Source: Tubiluchus corallicola
Taxonomy: Eukaryota > Priapulida > Priapulimorpha > Priapulimorphida > Tubiluchidae
Length of the DNA: 60,000 bases
Direction: 5' to 3'
Assembly: GCA_030141605.1 (NCBI GenBank)
Contig: JAQGDQ010000039.1
Span: 126,001-186,000 of the forward strand
Below the pieces are notes generated by a model. It saw only the letters and a program-made list of their open reading frames with translations, ran no database searches and was not told the DNA's origin. Numbering within the stretch: the first letter of the stretch is position 1; every line of letters begins with the position of its first letter. Positions 23,266-36,200 of the stretch are shown in pieces. The translations under genes and the position numbers were made by a program.

Positions 23266-23419
23266 ATGCAGAAGTTAAGGCGAACGTTACAAGGATTACT
23301 TGCCACTGTTGTCGCATGCTTGCTGTCGCAGATTACCTTCGTCTCTTCTGCGGTTACGAGTCGCAGAGAGGTACCTCTGAGAGCCGTGGACTTCCCCGTG
23401 AAAACCAGGAGATTCCCAG
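23266..23419 (+). CDS. CHRD: Chordin exon 1, signal peptide
   Basis: ATG at 23266 (A at -3) opens MQKLRRTLQGLLATVVACLL followed by SQITFVSSA, a classic n/h/c signal peptide with cleavage expected after about residue 29. It ends in phase 1 at a GTAAGA donor. A GTG six bases upstream is in frame but is not a likely start. Confidence 0.88.
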
Positions 23420-26400
23420 GTAAGATACATTTCAGTCTCGGTATGCCAATAATTAAAAGGCGTTCCGAGATAGGGTTGCTGTTTTTTTACATTGCACGTT
23501 GACTACAAGTGCGCCTACTCTCATCAGAAGAAATTGGAATGTAGATAGAACAGCACGGGTAAAAATGACACAGGTAATAATGACATAGGTAATAATCTCA
23601 CCGTAAATATGGTACAAAAAAGAGGGAATAAATGAAAAAAACAAAAACCCTAATCTTAACCCTAACTTTAACCAAATCGTACCCTAACCTAACCAGACCA
23701 AGCTCTCACCCTAACCTCAGCCTAACCTTAATCATTTGTTAATAGTGCAGTAATGCCTTGGTTGTCTGGTACATATCAAAATTTCGTCAACCTATTTTAA
23801 ATTAATTTTCTGCATTTTAACGAAACTTTTGAACAAACGCTTGTGAAGTTTTCTCTGATGATTATACACTTTTTTGTCGTGTCACGACATAAACCGTTAT
23901 CTACTTCTGCTCCACAATGATTTATTCAGAAGTAACTTTTGTTGAAACATAAATTTTTACGCGAATCGAAATTTAGTATCGCTCGTTTATAACACAACTC
24001 GTTTAAGTTTTTGAGACGAACGTAGTTTAATTTAGAAAAAGTTAAACTAACAAATTAATGAATGTTACATAATTTTTAATGGAAGATAGACAAGTGCACT
24101 ATTAGAAATATGCGTATCAGCACTGATGTTATGTTATTGCTTTTACACTACAAATAATGTTGATACTGTATCAATTCACCTATCTTTAGCTTTGTGTTTT
24201 TGTCCATAAATCTCCAGGGCATTTCACCAGTGCGTAATACATAAATATTGATACAGGAATCCAGGGCGTTAGGTGATTTGGGGGTAACGTTACGTGGAAT
24301 ATTTATCATCATCATTATCACTGTTATCGTCTTTGTCATCATCATCGTTGTTGTCGTCGTCGTCATCCTCAACATTAGTCAAAGGTGGTGAAGTAAAATG
24401 CCAGCCACGTAACCAAAATACTGAGACAACGAGAATGAATTTCACATTCATGTCACCATCGGAAATATTTCTTCATTTAGCCAAGAAATAACACGCAAAG
24501 CCATCAGTGGCGCATTGCCCGATGAGGGAGTTTCATGCAGATTAATGTCCGCAATATCCGACAAGTGGAAGATTTATGGCTTGCTACATCCACAGATACC
24601 TTTTCAACAGAAAGACTCGTAGAAACAATCACCTGCTACATACATAGACACCTTTTAAATTTAACGACTTGGTGAAACAATTACTTGCTTACTGAAACGA
24701 CTCGTCATTCATAAGCACTTTTTCATTCAGTAAGAATCAGTCTCAACAAACTAATAGGCCGTTTATAAGCATTTTTTGACAAAATAATGTGCTATTCGTA
24801 AGTACTTTTTCAAAAGAATCTCTGGATGTTCGTTGGCACTATTTTAACAGAATCACTAAATGTTCTTAGGCACTAGTATTTCATCAGAATGACTACTTGT
24901 TCGTAGGCACTATTTCAAAATAATCACTAATCGTACGTAGGCACTATTTCAACATAATCACTTCTCGTTCCTAGGCACTATTTCAGCAGAAGGACTAATC
25001 GTTTGTAGGTACTATTTCAGCATAATCACTAATCGTTCGTAGGCACTAGTTCAGCAGAATCACTAATCTTTCGTAGGTACTATTATTCAGAATCATTAAT
25101 CGTTTGTAGGCACTAGTTCAACAGAATGGCTAGTCGTTTGTAGCACTAGTTCAACAGAATGACTAATCGTTTTTTGGTGCACTAGTTCAACAGAATTGCT
25201 AATCGTTTGTAGCACTAGTTCAACAGAATGACTAATCATTTTGAAGCACTATTTCAATAGAATGACTTGCTTTCATAAGTAGGTTTTCAACAAGCTAATA
25301 TTATTTGTGAGCAAAGTTTCAACTGAGTTATACCGTTTCATAAGCTCAGTTTTAGAAGACTGATATGGGTTTCTAAAGCACATTTCAGCAAAAATGATAC
25401 GTCATTCATAAGCATTTTTTAACAAAATTAATAACCATTCATAAGCACACTTTTGCAAGAACAGCATGTCGTAGATAAGCACTTTTTCAACAAAATAGCT
25501 ACACTCCATAATGCTCAACAGAATTACTTACTGTTCGCGAAAAGAATTTGCCATTTATTAATCATTTCTACGCACATCTGGAATCTAACAAGATTAGGTA
25601 TAACAAAAAATGACACTAGAAATAACAAATAAAAAAATTTTGCAAGTCAGAACATGTGGCCAAATAATCGGACGCGAGAACTGCAAGTTCTTGTCGATAG
25701 ATTATAATTACCTATGTTCACTTTCATCCCTACGACTATGACGTGCGGTACGCAACTGCCAGCAGTCGCGATCTAGTTTGTGTTTCGTGCTTTCATAAAT
25801 CGAATTTCAAACTTAACAAACACGACGATGAACCTTCCAAATTCCAAGTGCAAGTTTCTATAGATGGCGGTTGTTGCCTTGAGTGTTTTCTCAATGTATG
25901 ATTTTGTGTTTGAAGCTTCTGTAGTCTGTACATTACAACTACCATAAACTGTTAAAAATAAGTCATCCAACTTTGCATTTACTTTGCAACTGTTCAGTAT
26001 TCATTATCATATAGAGCAATGCAAAACTGCATAGTTGAACCTGGTTCTCTGAGCCATAATAATTGAGATGCTAAAATCTGTGTCGGAGCTTCACCCTTTA
26101 CCCTGCGCAGTTAGAGCTGTATCCAGAGGCGTTGCAAGGTAGGGGCGACATTGGGAACATTGCGAGAGGGCGCAAAATTCTTCTAGGGTTCAATGACTGT
26201 TAATTATTAATTACAGATCCGAGATTAACAAAACAATTAACAAAACTTTCGAACTGCAATAAAACTGCCTAGTCAGAGATCATCGTAGCTGATTTATTTA
26301 CTGCATAGAGCCTAAAAATCCAATGTTGTTACTTAACTGTAGATAGGATGTCGTGTGGCTTAGCAGAACGATAATTTTGAGAGAAATAGGGCGCTTCTTT

Positions 26401-27204
26401 GAATGCCGATTGTGTTTTTGTGAAACCTGAAGTGTTCTGTATCTTTCATTATCTTTGCATGATTTAATGTTGGAGCTGAATGTTGTGTTACGAGCAACTA
26501 ATACATAGAGAAGAGTTCCTCTGGTGCAGTACCGCAATTCAAACTCAGGGTGATTCTTAGAAAAAATTTGTTTACCTTCATCCCATCATGTCGAAAAAGG
26601 AAAGTCGGGCATAGGGAAGCTAAAAAACACGCATAATTTGTAGTTTCATCCACGAAACAAATGATCAAAACATTAAAAGGTTACGGCGCCAGAAGTTTTT
26701 TTTGCCCTCGGGCGCCACAAGCACCTGGATTTCTAATAGCACCAGAATATATCTTGAAGCAAACATGAATGTTTCCATATCACCAAATACTGTGATAAAC
26801 TGTTTTAGCGTCTGTAGATTGTTAAAATTATACCTGAATTCGAAACCAAATTATCTTCTAAGGATGATGAGTTCACGTGAAGTTGAAAACAGCCCCTCCC
26901 TCTGGCCGCCAATTAATAATTTCTCACATGATCGGTTATATAAGTACAGTGACGTAATGACTCTCATTCCGGGCATAAGTAAAATATTTCTAAGCAGTAA
27001 CAGCGTGCTAGCGTTTCAACGATATATGTACATAGAAGCCAGCGAAAAAGAAAAAGCTCTTTAACACAGCTTTTGCTAATGGAACATGACGACCCGACGA
27101 CAGTTGACTTGCTCGTTCGTCAAGTAACAGAAACCGAGTGTGTGTGGTCGTAGATTGCGTGAGTGATAGTTGGAGGTTTGTAAAAAATGGGAATGTTTAA
27201 AAGG

Positions 27205-27273
<69 letters not shown>

Positions 27274-30200
27274 GGAGATTCACATAAAGACGTTTATACC
27301 CTTGCCGCAGCAATTTCTCTTTCTATTTTTAGAAAACAAAATTTACTTTTTAGCAAACTATTTATAACTGGGCGGTTGCGGTTTCTTTTATGAATGAGCA
27401 AATGCACCCAGCTTTATCAAAGCGGGAATATATAAAAATATAAGAAGCTCAAATTATGTACTGAAGAGAAGCGTCAATGCAACTAAAACACAACTGAATT
27501 AATTTATTACAGATCTATATTTTTTATGGTTAGGCTGCTCTAACCTAGAACATAAAAATTTACCGTAAAGATAATGGTAGGTATTTATTGCTCAATTTCT
27601 GTTTCTGGAATTTACTAATTACAAAAATTTTAAAATGGTTTAACGATGATGCATGACTTATAGGAATAGATAGCTCTTTCTTTTATTTTCTGTTGCTTTT
27701 CTTGAAATTTCTTTATTCTCATTTTAATTTCTCTTCATTTATTTGTCTTTTTTCTTGTCTGTTTTTTTTCTAAAGCTTTTTCTTTTCCTTTCATTTTATA
27801 TCTCTCTTTTCTTTCCTGTTTCCTTCTACTTCTTATTTTCTCACTTTTTTATCTCTTTCTTCCTTGCTTTTTTCATTTTTAATTTTGAGATGTTTTTATT
27901 TTCCTTCCCTATCTCTTCTCTTCTCTTCTCTTCTCTTCTCTTCTCTTCTCTTCTCTTCTCTTCTCTTCTCTTCTCTTCTCTTCTCTTCTCTTCTCTTCTC
28001 TTCTCTTCTCTTCTCTTCTCTTCTCTTCTCTTCTCTTCTCTTCTCTTCTCTTCTCTTCTCTTCTCTTTTCTGCTCTCTTCTCTTCTTCTCTTCTCTTCTA
28101 TTCTCTTCTCTTCTCTTCTCTTCTCTTCTCTTCTCTTCTCTTCTCTTCTCTTCTCTTCTCTTCTCTTCTCTTCTCGTCTCTTCTCTTCTCTTCTCTTCTC
28201 TTCTCTTCTCTTCTCTTCTCTTCTCTTCTCTTCTCTTCTCTTCTCGTCTCTTCTCGTCTCTTCTCTTCTCTTTTCTCTTCCCTTCCCTCCCTCCCTCCTC
28301 TCCTCTCCTCTCCTTTCCTCTCCTCTCGTCTCTGTTCTTTCGCTCTCTGCATCTGTTCCCTTGCCTTCTCGGGTTTTCTCAATCTTTTGCTACATTTCCT
28401 TTTTCTTCTCTGCTCTTCTTCCCTCTTCTCCTTTCGCTTTCATCACCAGCTTCTGGTCTGTTTTCCTTCCTATCCATTCTCATCATCTCTTTCTGCAATT
28501 TTTTCTCTTATATGAACATTTTGCTCCTTTTCCCTTCTTCCTTTTCTTCCCTTCCATCCCTCTATTCTTTTTTCCTTTTGCCCTTTCCCGCCTCTCCTCT
28601 TCTTTCCCCTCTTTTGCTAGCCGCTTTTTTCTTTCATGCTCCTTCCTTTTCTTCTTCATATTCTTTACATTCCACACTATTTTATTTTTCAGCTTCAGTT
28701 TTAGATTTTCAACTGCAGCATTTAGCAGCAATTACTTCTAGCAATTTGTTTACTGTTTGGAACATTAATTATTTTTTACGAAGAATTCTCAGACGCCCGC
28801 GTCAGCGAGAACGCGGTTACGTGTGATGGGCACTGATGGCGTTTCCAAAATCCTCCACAGAGGGCGCTACGTCTAGCACAACTTCATGACTCTAGGCACA
28901 CTCTGCTGTAACGTGTTGTGCGTAGTTTATTCAAAATTTAACTGTTTGGTTGTTGGCGTCTCTCTCTGTTGTCAGTTTGCTATAAATGTTCATACTGGCC
29001 GACCCAGTGTCTACAGCTCAAAACAATTTCGTCCTGATTGTGCTGATTTGCAGCCTGGCATTTGCTGAAACCGCTTCCAAAGTATACAAGGCATTATGTA
29101 AAGCGTTTTTGTTTTGGGAACGTCTTGAGATAACAGCGCATTTTTCAAATTCCTTGAACGCCGGCACAGTAAGGCGGCGCGTAAGTGGCGACAACTCACA
29201 TCAATAGTAAAGAAATGCTACTGAATCTATCATCTATCGGGCTTCACAGAGGGAGGCCAATACGCATAATGGTGGCATGTCATAGTCTAGATTATGGGCT
29301 TCACACTGAGCAAAAATTTTAATGCTATTCAAATAGATGCGATCATTTCTTAAGTGTCTTGACTGGAAGATATGCGTATAAATTCGTAGATATCAAAAAT
29401 TCTTCTTAGTTACCCACCACTAAGTTCAGTTAATGACTCGGTTAGGTTGTTAGGTTACTCGGACATAAATTTACATGAAGTCTTATATGATGATGATTAT
29501 TATTAATAATATTATCAACATCATTATCATCGTAATCATTATCATTATCATTTACTATTACTATTACTGTTACTTTATTATTATTATTATTATTATTGTT
29601 GTTGTTGTTGTTGTTATTATTATTATCATTATGTCTCGCGTAACAAAGTTTGAATTTACAAAACTGAAATCTGTGTGTAAAGTAAATTTTCAAAATTGCT
29701 ATTACGCTGGTGGTGTAGACAAACGGACAAACGAACGAATAAATAAACAAATAAACAAACAAACATACAGACATACAAGCAAACAAACAAACATACAAGC
29801 AAACAGAAAACAAGCACGCAAAAACAGACAGACAAACAAACAACAGCAGAAATAGAATATAGTCAGTTTTACTCAGTTAAGAAATTCATGTGCAACACGT
29901 GAGAAAACTGCAAGTATGGTACAAGTGATTAATAAGGAAGCATCGTTAAACTCTACAACACCATTTGTTCATTAGTGAAAACTATTATGACTTATGAAAC
30001 CTGTAACAGCTCAAATGTATCGGAAAAATACACGCATGGTTTTAGTAGCACTTAAATTTAACTTTTAGCAAATTTAATTTGTGCTTGAAACCGTAAATGC
30101 AATTATAACCTTTTTCCATTTCAACACGAATGTATGTGTTGTCTATACTTTATTGTGATATTGAATAAGCTTAATCTCTAACATTTATTATTACGTAAAT

Positions 30201-33200
30201 TTCGTGACTGTGCTCTGCAAATAAAGGGCTTGTTTGGATTGCATAGTTGCATTATGTATTTTTTGAATAAACTAGAGTTATAATGATAATAATAACTTTT
30301 AACATAACCAAATTTCCAGCTAAATTAATGTGATACTGATAAGATTACATAATTGCATTTCTCAAAAACCAAACGTATGCAATTGCTAAGACTTGCAGAC
30401 TTGGTTTAGTTACTTCGTCTGCCTTCTTCCTGCGAAAAAATTGTGCACGTTAAGCCCCGTTCACACTGTAAATCGGTTGAGCGACAGCGCAATTAAGCAT
30501 TGTTTACGTGCCAGAACTGTCAGTGCCTCACCTCTATGGCTTTGATTTGTTGTTCAACAGGCGATAAATTGTTGTAAATCAACGCCTCCAGGATTTAAAA
30601 CAACATCATTACACGCTTGGTGCCAGAGTTCAGGCTCGCTCGTAAAACTAGAATCAGCAAACAAATCATCAGCTATTGCCAATGCAAAAAATACATACCA
30701 CGGAGACTAAAATTGCGGAAAATTACACTTATAAAAAAGAATCATTAATGTTTTTTAAATGCAGGAAGGATAAAATCTGTGTTGTATCTTTCATCACCAA
30801 CAACAACAGCATCGTCGTCATCATTACCGTCGTCGTTGTCATCATAGTCGTCGTCGTCGTCATCATCATCACCACCATTATCATTATTATCATCGTCACA
30901 TGCCCGTTGCATCCATTGTAGACTGGGCAAGCAGAATTCTAAAATAAACGAAATCTCATCACATTGAAGGCAGATATCTTTCATCATTATTTTGTAAATT
31001 GAAGAAAAGAATTATCGAGGTGTTCATTTTTGCATGATATTGTATGCCTTGGTTAGTAGTGTCATAAATTGTGCTGATTATTTGTTTTGGCTTGATTCTA
31101 GCCTTGAAAATGACATCCGTTGTCGAAACGATCGTCTGTGCTAATAAACAACATGTTTATTCCTAGACGCTGGCTCTTTCAAGTATTATACCAGTTCTTA
31201 GGTCTTTTTGCTAAATGTACATAACAGCGATCTTACAGCTTCATCCGGTTTAACCCTTGTGCTTATTTTGTCACACGTTTTCAATAGCGTCAACGTGTTG
31301 AATTTTAAAAATGAACTTCTCTTGCCTTGTTTGTTACTAAAACAGTTTTCAATTTTTCAATTACTTTGTAGAGTTTTAATTTCTGGTGAAATACCAGACA
31401 TACTGTTTTATAGTTTGGCACGAAATTTAGTTGTCTATCACGTTGTCAGGACTCAAGGGTAGTCCTGTAAGATGGGTTCCTGAAATGGCAAAGCTGCGCC
31501 ACTTTTGAATGCACAATCAGTTATACATCCTCCTTGAACAACCAGACGCAGATGTCAAGCAGCTGTAACCGCCCATTTTACATTTCCACCTATTCATTTA
31601 TTAACTAGATCAGGCGTTGCTTAACTTTGCAGGCAAGCAGATATCGTGACCACTACGTAAACACTCTCCCTGTCCGAACTATTGTTTGTGTGGTTACTAC
31701 TCGATTATTGTTTACGTCATTTTGAAGCCTGAATTTCAATTAATTTTAATTTTAATTTTAGGCTGCTCGTTCGGAGGCAAAATTCATGAGATCGGATCGA
31801 CGTGGAATCCCTACCTGGGAGAATCTGTTGGCGTTTTGTACTGCATGAAATGTGAATGCGTAGCGGTAAGTTAAGCCTTGTTTTTAACGATTTCAAATTG
31901 TAGAGTAGCCTTTCTTTCAAGTGCTAAAATGTGCAAGATATTTTTGTAAAACTAAAGGAAATGTCGACATTGCCTATCGCCGTTTTCTTGGCTTAAAGGT
32001 TCTACAGCGACCCAGGTCCCTGGCAAATATCAAATATCATCAAGTATTATGTTATTTCAGCAAAATGGAATTTATTGTTGATAGGTTTCGAACAGTACTG
32101 CTCATTATCAAGACATGTAAAACAATGAAATTTAACAGAATCTAAAAACAACATCAAAATACAGTTCAGTAGATAATTGCCAATAGATATAGCTCATTGT
32201 CTACCACAAAGACTGAACCCTCTACTCCAAATTTTGGATTACCCTGTGTAATTTGTAACTGCACATTTTTCTTATATAGCCGTGTTTTGTCCGTTGATAA
32301 AATAAAAAAAAATGATCAGCTACAAAATACACAAGCCAAACCAAAATTTGGAGTAGAGGGGTCAGTCACTATGGTAGATAATGGTCTATATCTTTTGGTT
32401 ATTAACTGCTACTAACTGTTACTATTGAATTGTATTTCAATGTTGTTTTTAAATTCACGTAAATTTCTTTGTTTTAGATGCCTTAAAAATGAACAGATTT
32501 GTTCGAAACCCGTCGGCAATAAATTCCATTTTGATGAAGTTACATTTATTTACCAAATATGGATAATTCTATTATGTTACTTTATGTTTTAGTAAATCGT
32601 AACGTAACATCACGATAGGCACAACAAGTATAATCCTATAACGTTTTTGAGTCGCGTAGCATAAAGCCATTGTGTTGATTTGCAAATGAACACTTTTCAT
32701 CATGAACAATTATCGAAATTTTTGAATCTGTAGCAGGTTTGTTATATGACCGTTTAACTATTTTCTAACTTTAAACAATATACTAACAGGTTTCCTTTGA
32801 GTTGGAATGTTTTTCAAAACACATGGTTTGGAATTTTTTCAATTTCTGTTATCATAAGACAGTATTAACCACGGGGGCTGATTCTGGCAGATAACGTCGA
32901 AATTAAAACAGACATTAAAGCAGAAATTACGCAGAACGTAATGTGATCATTTTTTGAGATAATTTACCGAAAATTTTACAAATAGTCTGTGTTTTTTTTG
33001 GTAAGAGTTTGACAAATAACAGCTGGTTAGCAGTAAGAAACTACAAGCAACACTTTATTTGAGAGTGAAACAATCATTTTCTCAAAGCTGAGAGAACTCT
33101 AACTTCTTCGGGTTTCCCGCCACAAAACTTGCGGGCATTGCTTACCATCTGAATCTTCTTCTCATCCATTAATAGAAAATAAAATAAGCCTTTTCGTTGT

Positions 33201-36200
33201 GCGCACGCGAGGTTGCTGCAGGGCGAAGGTTAAGTGTACCACAGCAACGCGTCTTCGCTACAACCGTCACGTGACATGTGTGCAGGGCAAAGCCATATGT
33301 CGCATCAGTTCAGTAATGTCAGTTGCTTTACGTGGACTTTACTTGATAATGCATTACTCTACGCGTAGAGTGATTGAGTTACTACCAGGATCTTGCTTGG
33401 GAACAAGAAAAAGTGAACTAGGTAACGTTCTGGCTACCTGGTAAAATGTTACTATTACACTAGCATGGTCTGAGTGGCGTTGTCAAATGTACATAAATGC
33501 GTTGTCTGGTATGCTTAACCTTTGACCTTTTCACGATCATCATCAATCGCTGGAACTGTGAAAAGGTTTACTGCTAGCGAGTTCTTCTTACGTGTGAAAC
33601 GTTCTACTGTCCAATACGTGCCCATCAAGATTAGAAGCTATTTCTTCTGTTTATTGTTAATCTATATTGCTTGGCTTTTGGTGGTGGGGCTTTTGGCTGG
33701 GCTATAAGACCTGTATAAATAAGCAATACCACCAGTTGAGTACTAAGTATTTACTTCTATATTGTTGTGGAATTAGGTACACGCCAAAGAATGCAACATT
33801 GCGCCATAAGTAAGAAACAAGCTTGAATAAGTGGCTCCCCCCAGCGAATAATCAGCTCCATTAGTGGTTATTGACGGACTGGCAAAAAAGCTTTGTTGTT
33901 TTATCTTGGTTAAGGCTTTCAATCATTTTCATAGTATCACAATAAAAGTATGAATCGAGTGTCAATCAAAGTAAACGGTAAACTTGAAACTAGGTAGCCG
34001 TTTTGTTCATCATTATTTTTTAGAACTTAAATTTCCGTTTATGTGCACGTGGCCAAAATAAATTCTAAACGGATATAGCTCTTTTTTTGAAGACCCTACT
34101 ACGTGGAGTGTTCGCAGATTGTTGAGCCCTACCTCTCGAAGCAACATGTTTTCGCCGTTTCGTTTGGGTATTTGTCTCCGTTTACGATTACCATTACAAT
34201 TATAGCGAATCTAAGCCAGTGTGATGCTTATAGCAAAAATCCATCCACAACTGTGGAAATAGGACTGAGACTTCTGAAGCCGATTCGTCTTTAAAGCAAA
34301 ACCGGACCCAGTCTTAAACTGTAGGTCAAAACAATCTACTATTTAAAATATTGAAAGGAAATGTACTATTTTTTTCAAAAATGACTTACGTTAAAGAATT
34401 ATTACTGCACAAGCACAATTTCACGTTCGCGCCACTAATACTTCGCTGTTACATGCATTTCGTCATTCGCTGGTCAGACGGGCGCTAGCGCCTGCATTTC
34501 GGAAATGCAATGCACAAAAACAAGCGCTGTACCTCTCAGTTCAGATGTGAATTTGAAATTTGCATTTTTATCTTAAAACTTCCCTAGTTTTAGTACAACA
34601 CACTGAATATCTTACTGTAGCACTGCACTTCAGTTTTCGCTTTCGCAAATAGCGTGGCATATGTTTGCTGCTGAAAATTATGTTAGTTTGTTGTAATAGT
34701 TGGGCTCGTCCGCCGTTAATTAAGTTTTTAATCTATTATTTAATTATCAGAAACGCTTTTGCAGTATTAATTGTGTTAAAATGTGTACTTTTTATTGGAC
34801 TTGAAAGTGGGGTAACATATGAAAAATCATCCTGTCTTCCTTTAAGCATTTTATTTTAACTAGTCATTTTGTTTGTACCCTAGTAAAACATAGTGTACTA
34901 GTAGTCCAAGATAACTGACAATAACACGTGCTTACGAAACGAACAGATGTCAAATTTTTCGAATTGTGTAGGAATTTTGTTTAAAAATAATAGCGAGATG
35001 TGAAGGGCAAGAAATTATTATTCTGGCTGCAAATATTTTTTGTATATATAATAATTGTTATTATTGTTATAATAATAAGTTGTAAAAGTTTTAATTTTTC
35101 TACTTTAAAAAACCGTTGGAGATTTTTTTATCCACAAAATGATGTTTAAATTCGAAGTTACTAAGGTGTGCCAGGTTAAAATTAAGTTAACAGTAATATG
35201 CCAAAATTTAATTCAATTCAATTAAATGTTATTTCGGTAAAAAGGTACAAAATAAAAACTGAGATCACGTGCAGGAAATTTGCATCCTATTTACAAATAA
35301 ACAGTAAAAAACAGTAACACAATAAATAAATAGAAAGTAAGTAAATAAGTAGCATTTAATAAATAAATAAATAAGTAAACATTAAATAAAAATATAAAAA
35401 TTAAAATTAATAAACGTAGCTCACTGTATTTTAAAGTTCATAAAAATCTTACGTCAACTTTCTAATGCACTTTTGTGTTTCTCGCCTACAATTTTTAGTT
35501 ATGAATTTTGTTACTATTAATTCAATAATAATCGTCGCCTTCGTTGTTAAAATTGCTGTTGGGGCGATGCATCCAACTGAGACAATAAGATTTAAAGGGA
35601 ATCATTAAAAATTTCCTTGGTTACTAATTGACGTCGAGAATGCTTATTGTACACAACTGTCAATTAAATAAATACATCATTAACAAAGAAATTCAAAATC
35701 TATCGTTTTAAAATTTCCGAAATTATATTTATGTCAGACTAAACTACTGCACGTGAGAATAATTGTTTTGTTACTGTATCATCAGTTCTCGAGACATTTA
35801 GCAAATTTCAAAATTACGAATTCAGGCTAATTCAATTTTCAAAAACATCTTCTTGCTAAAATCTCATAGATACATAATTTATTTTAATTACAGACTTCTT
35901 AGACCACGTGACCACTAAAGTTTTGAAGCTGTCAGATTTCTGGCGCCTACCGTGACCTAACACGTTGTTATCTTTTATAAAACTTCATTTTTGTAGGAGG
36001 GAATCTTTCTCTAAACAATCAAATGGCACAAGAACAAACGTGCCAAACGGATACTTGAAAAGTTTGCATTGCAGAGTTTCCTTTTTCCTGGAATAATCGA
36101 TGAAAAATTAATCGCTTGTCACTTTCCCATTAATTCTCGATCGTCTGTTTATACAATGCTCACATAATTCATTTCCAGAATGTACACAAGAAGTGGGAGA

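Larger units (their letters stand above)
23420..31761 (+). other. Chordin intron 1 (8.3 kb)
   Basis: It carries a telomere-like patch, trinucleotide tracts, a 34-35-bp minisatellite, a hAT-like element, a (GA)n run, a 1-kb pyrimidine tract and an AAAC-type tract. No exon or conserved ORF was recognised; the 332- and 320-codon frames near 27.8-28.8 kb are artefacts of the TTCTC repeat. Confidence 0.8.

Noticed and set aside
27743-28826. Open frames of 332 and 320 codons rich in SLLF
   Set aside because: They are translations of the (TTCTC)n tract; the amino acid period follows the pentamer and there is no conserved domain or splice support.
29442-29855. Frames rich in Ile/Asn or Cys/Val/Phe on both strands
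   Set aside because: They are translations of trinucleotide and tetranucleotide repeats.
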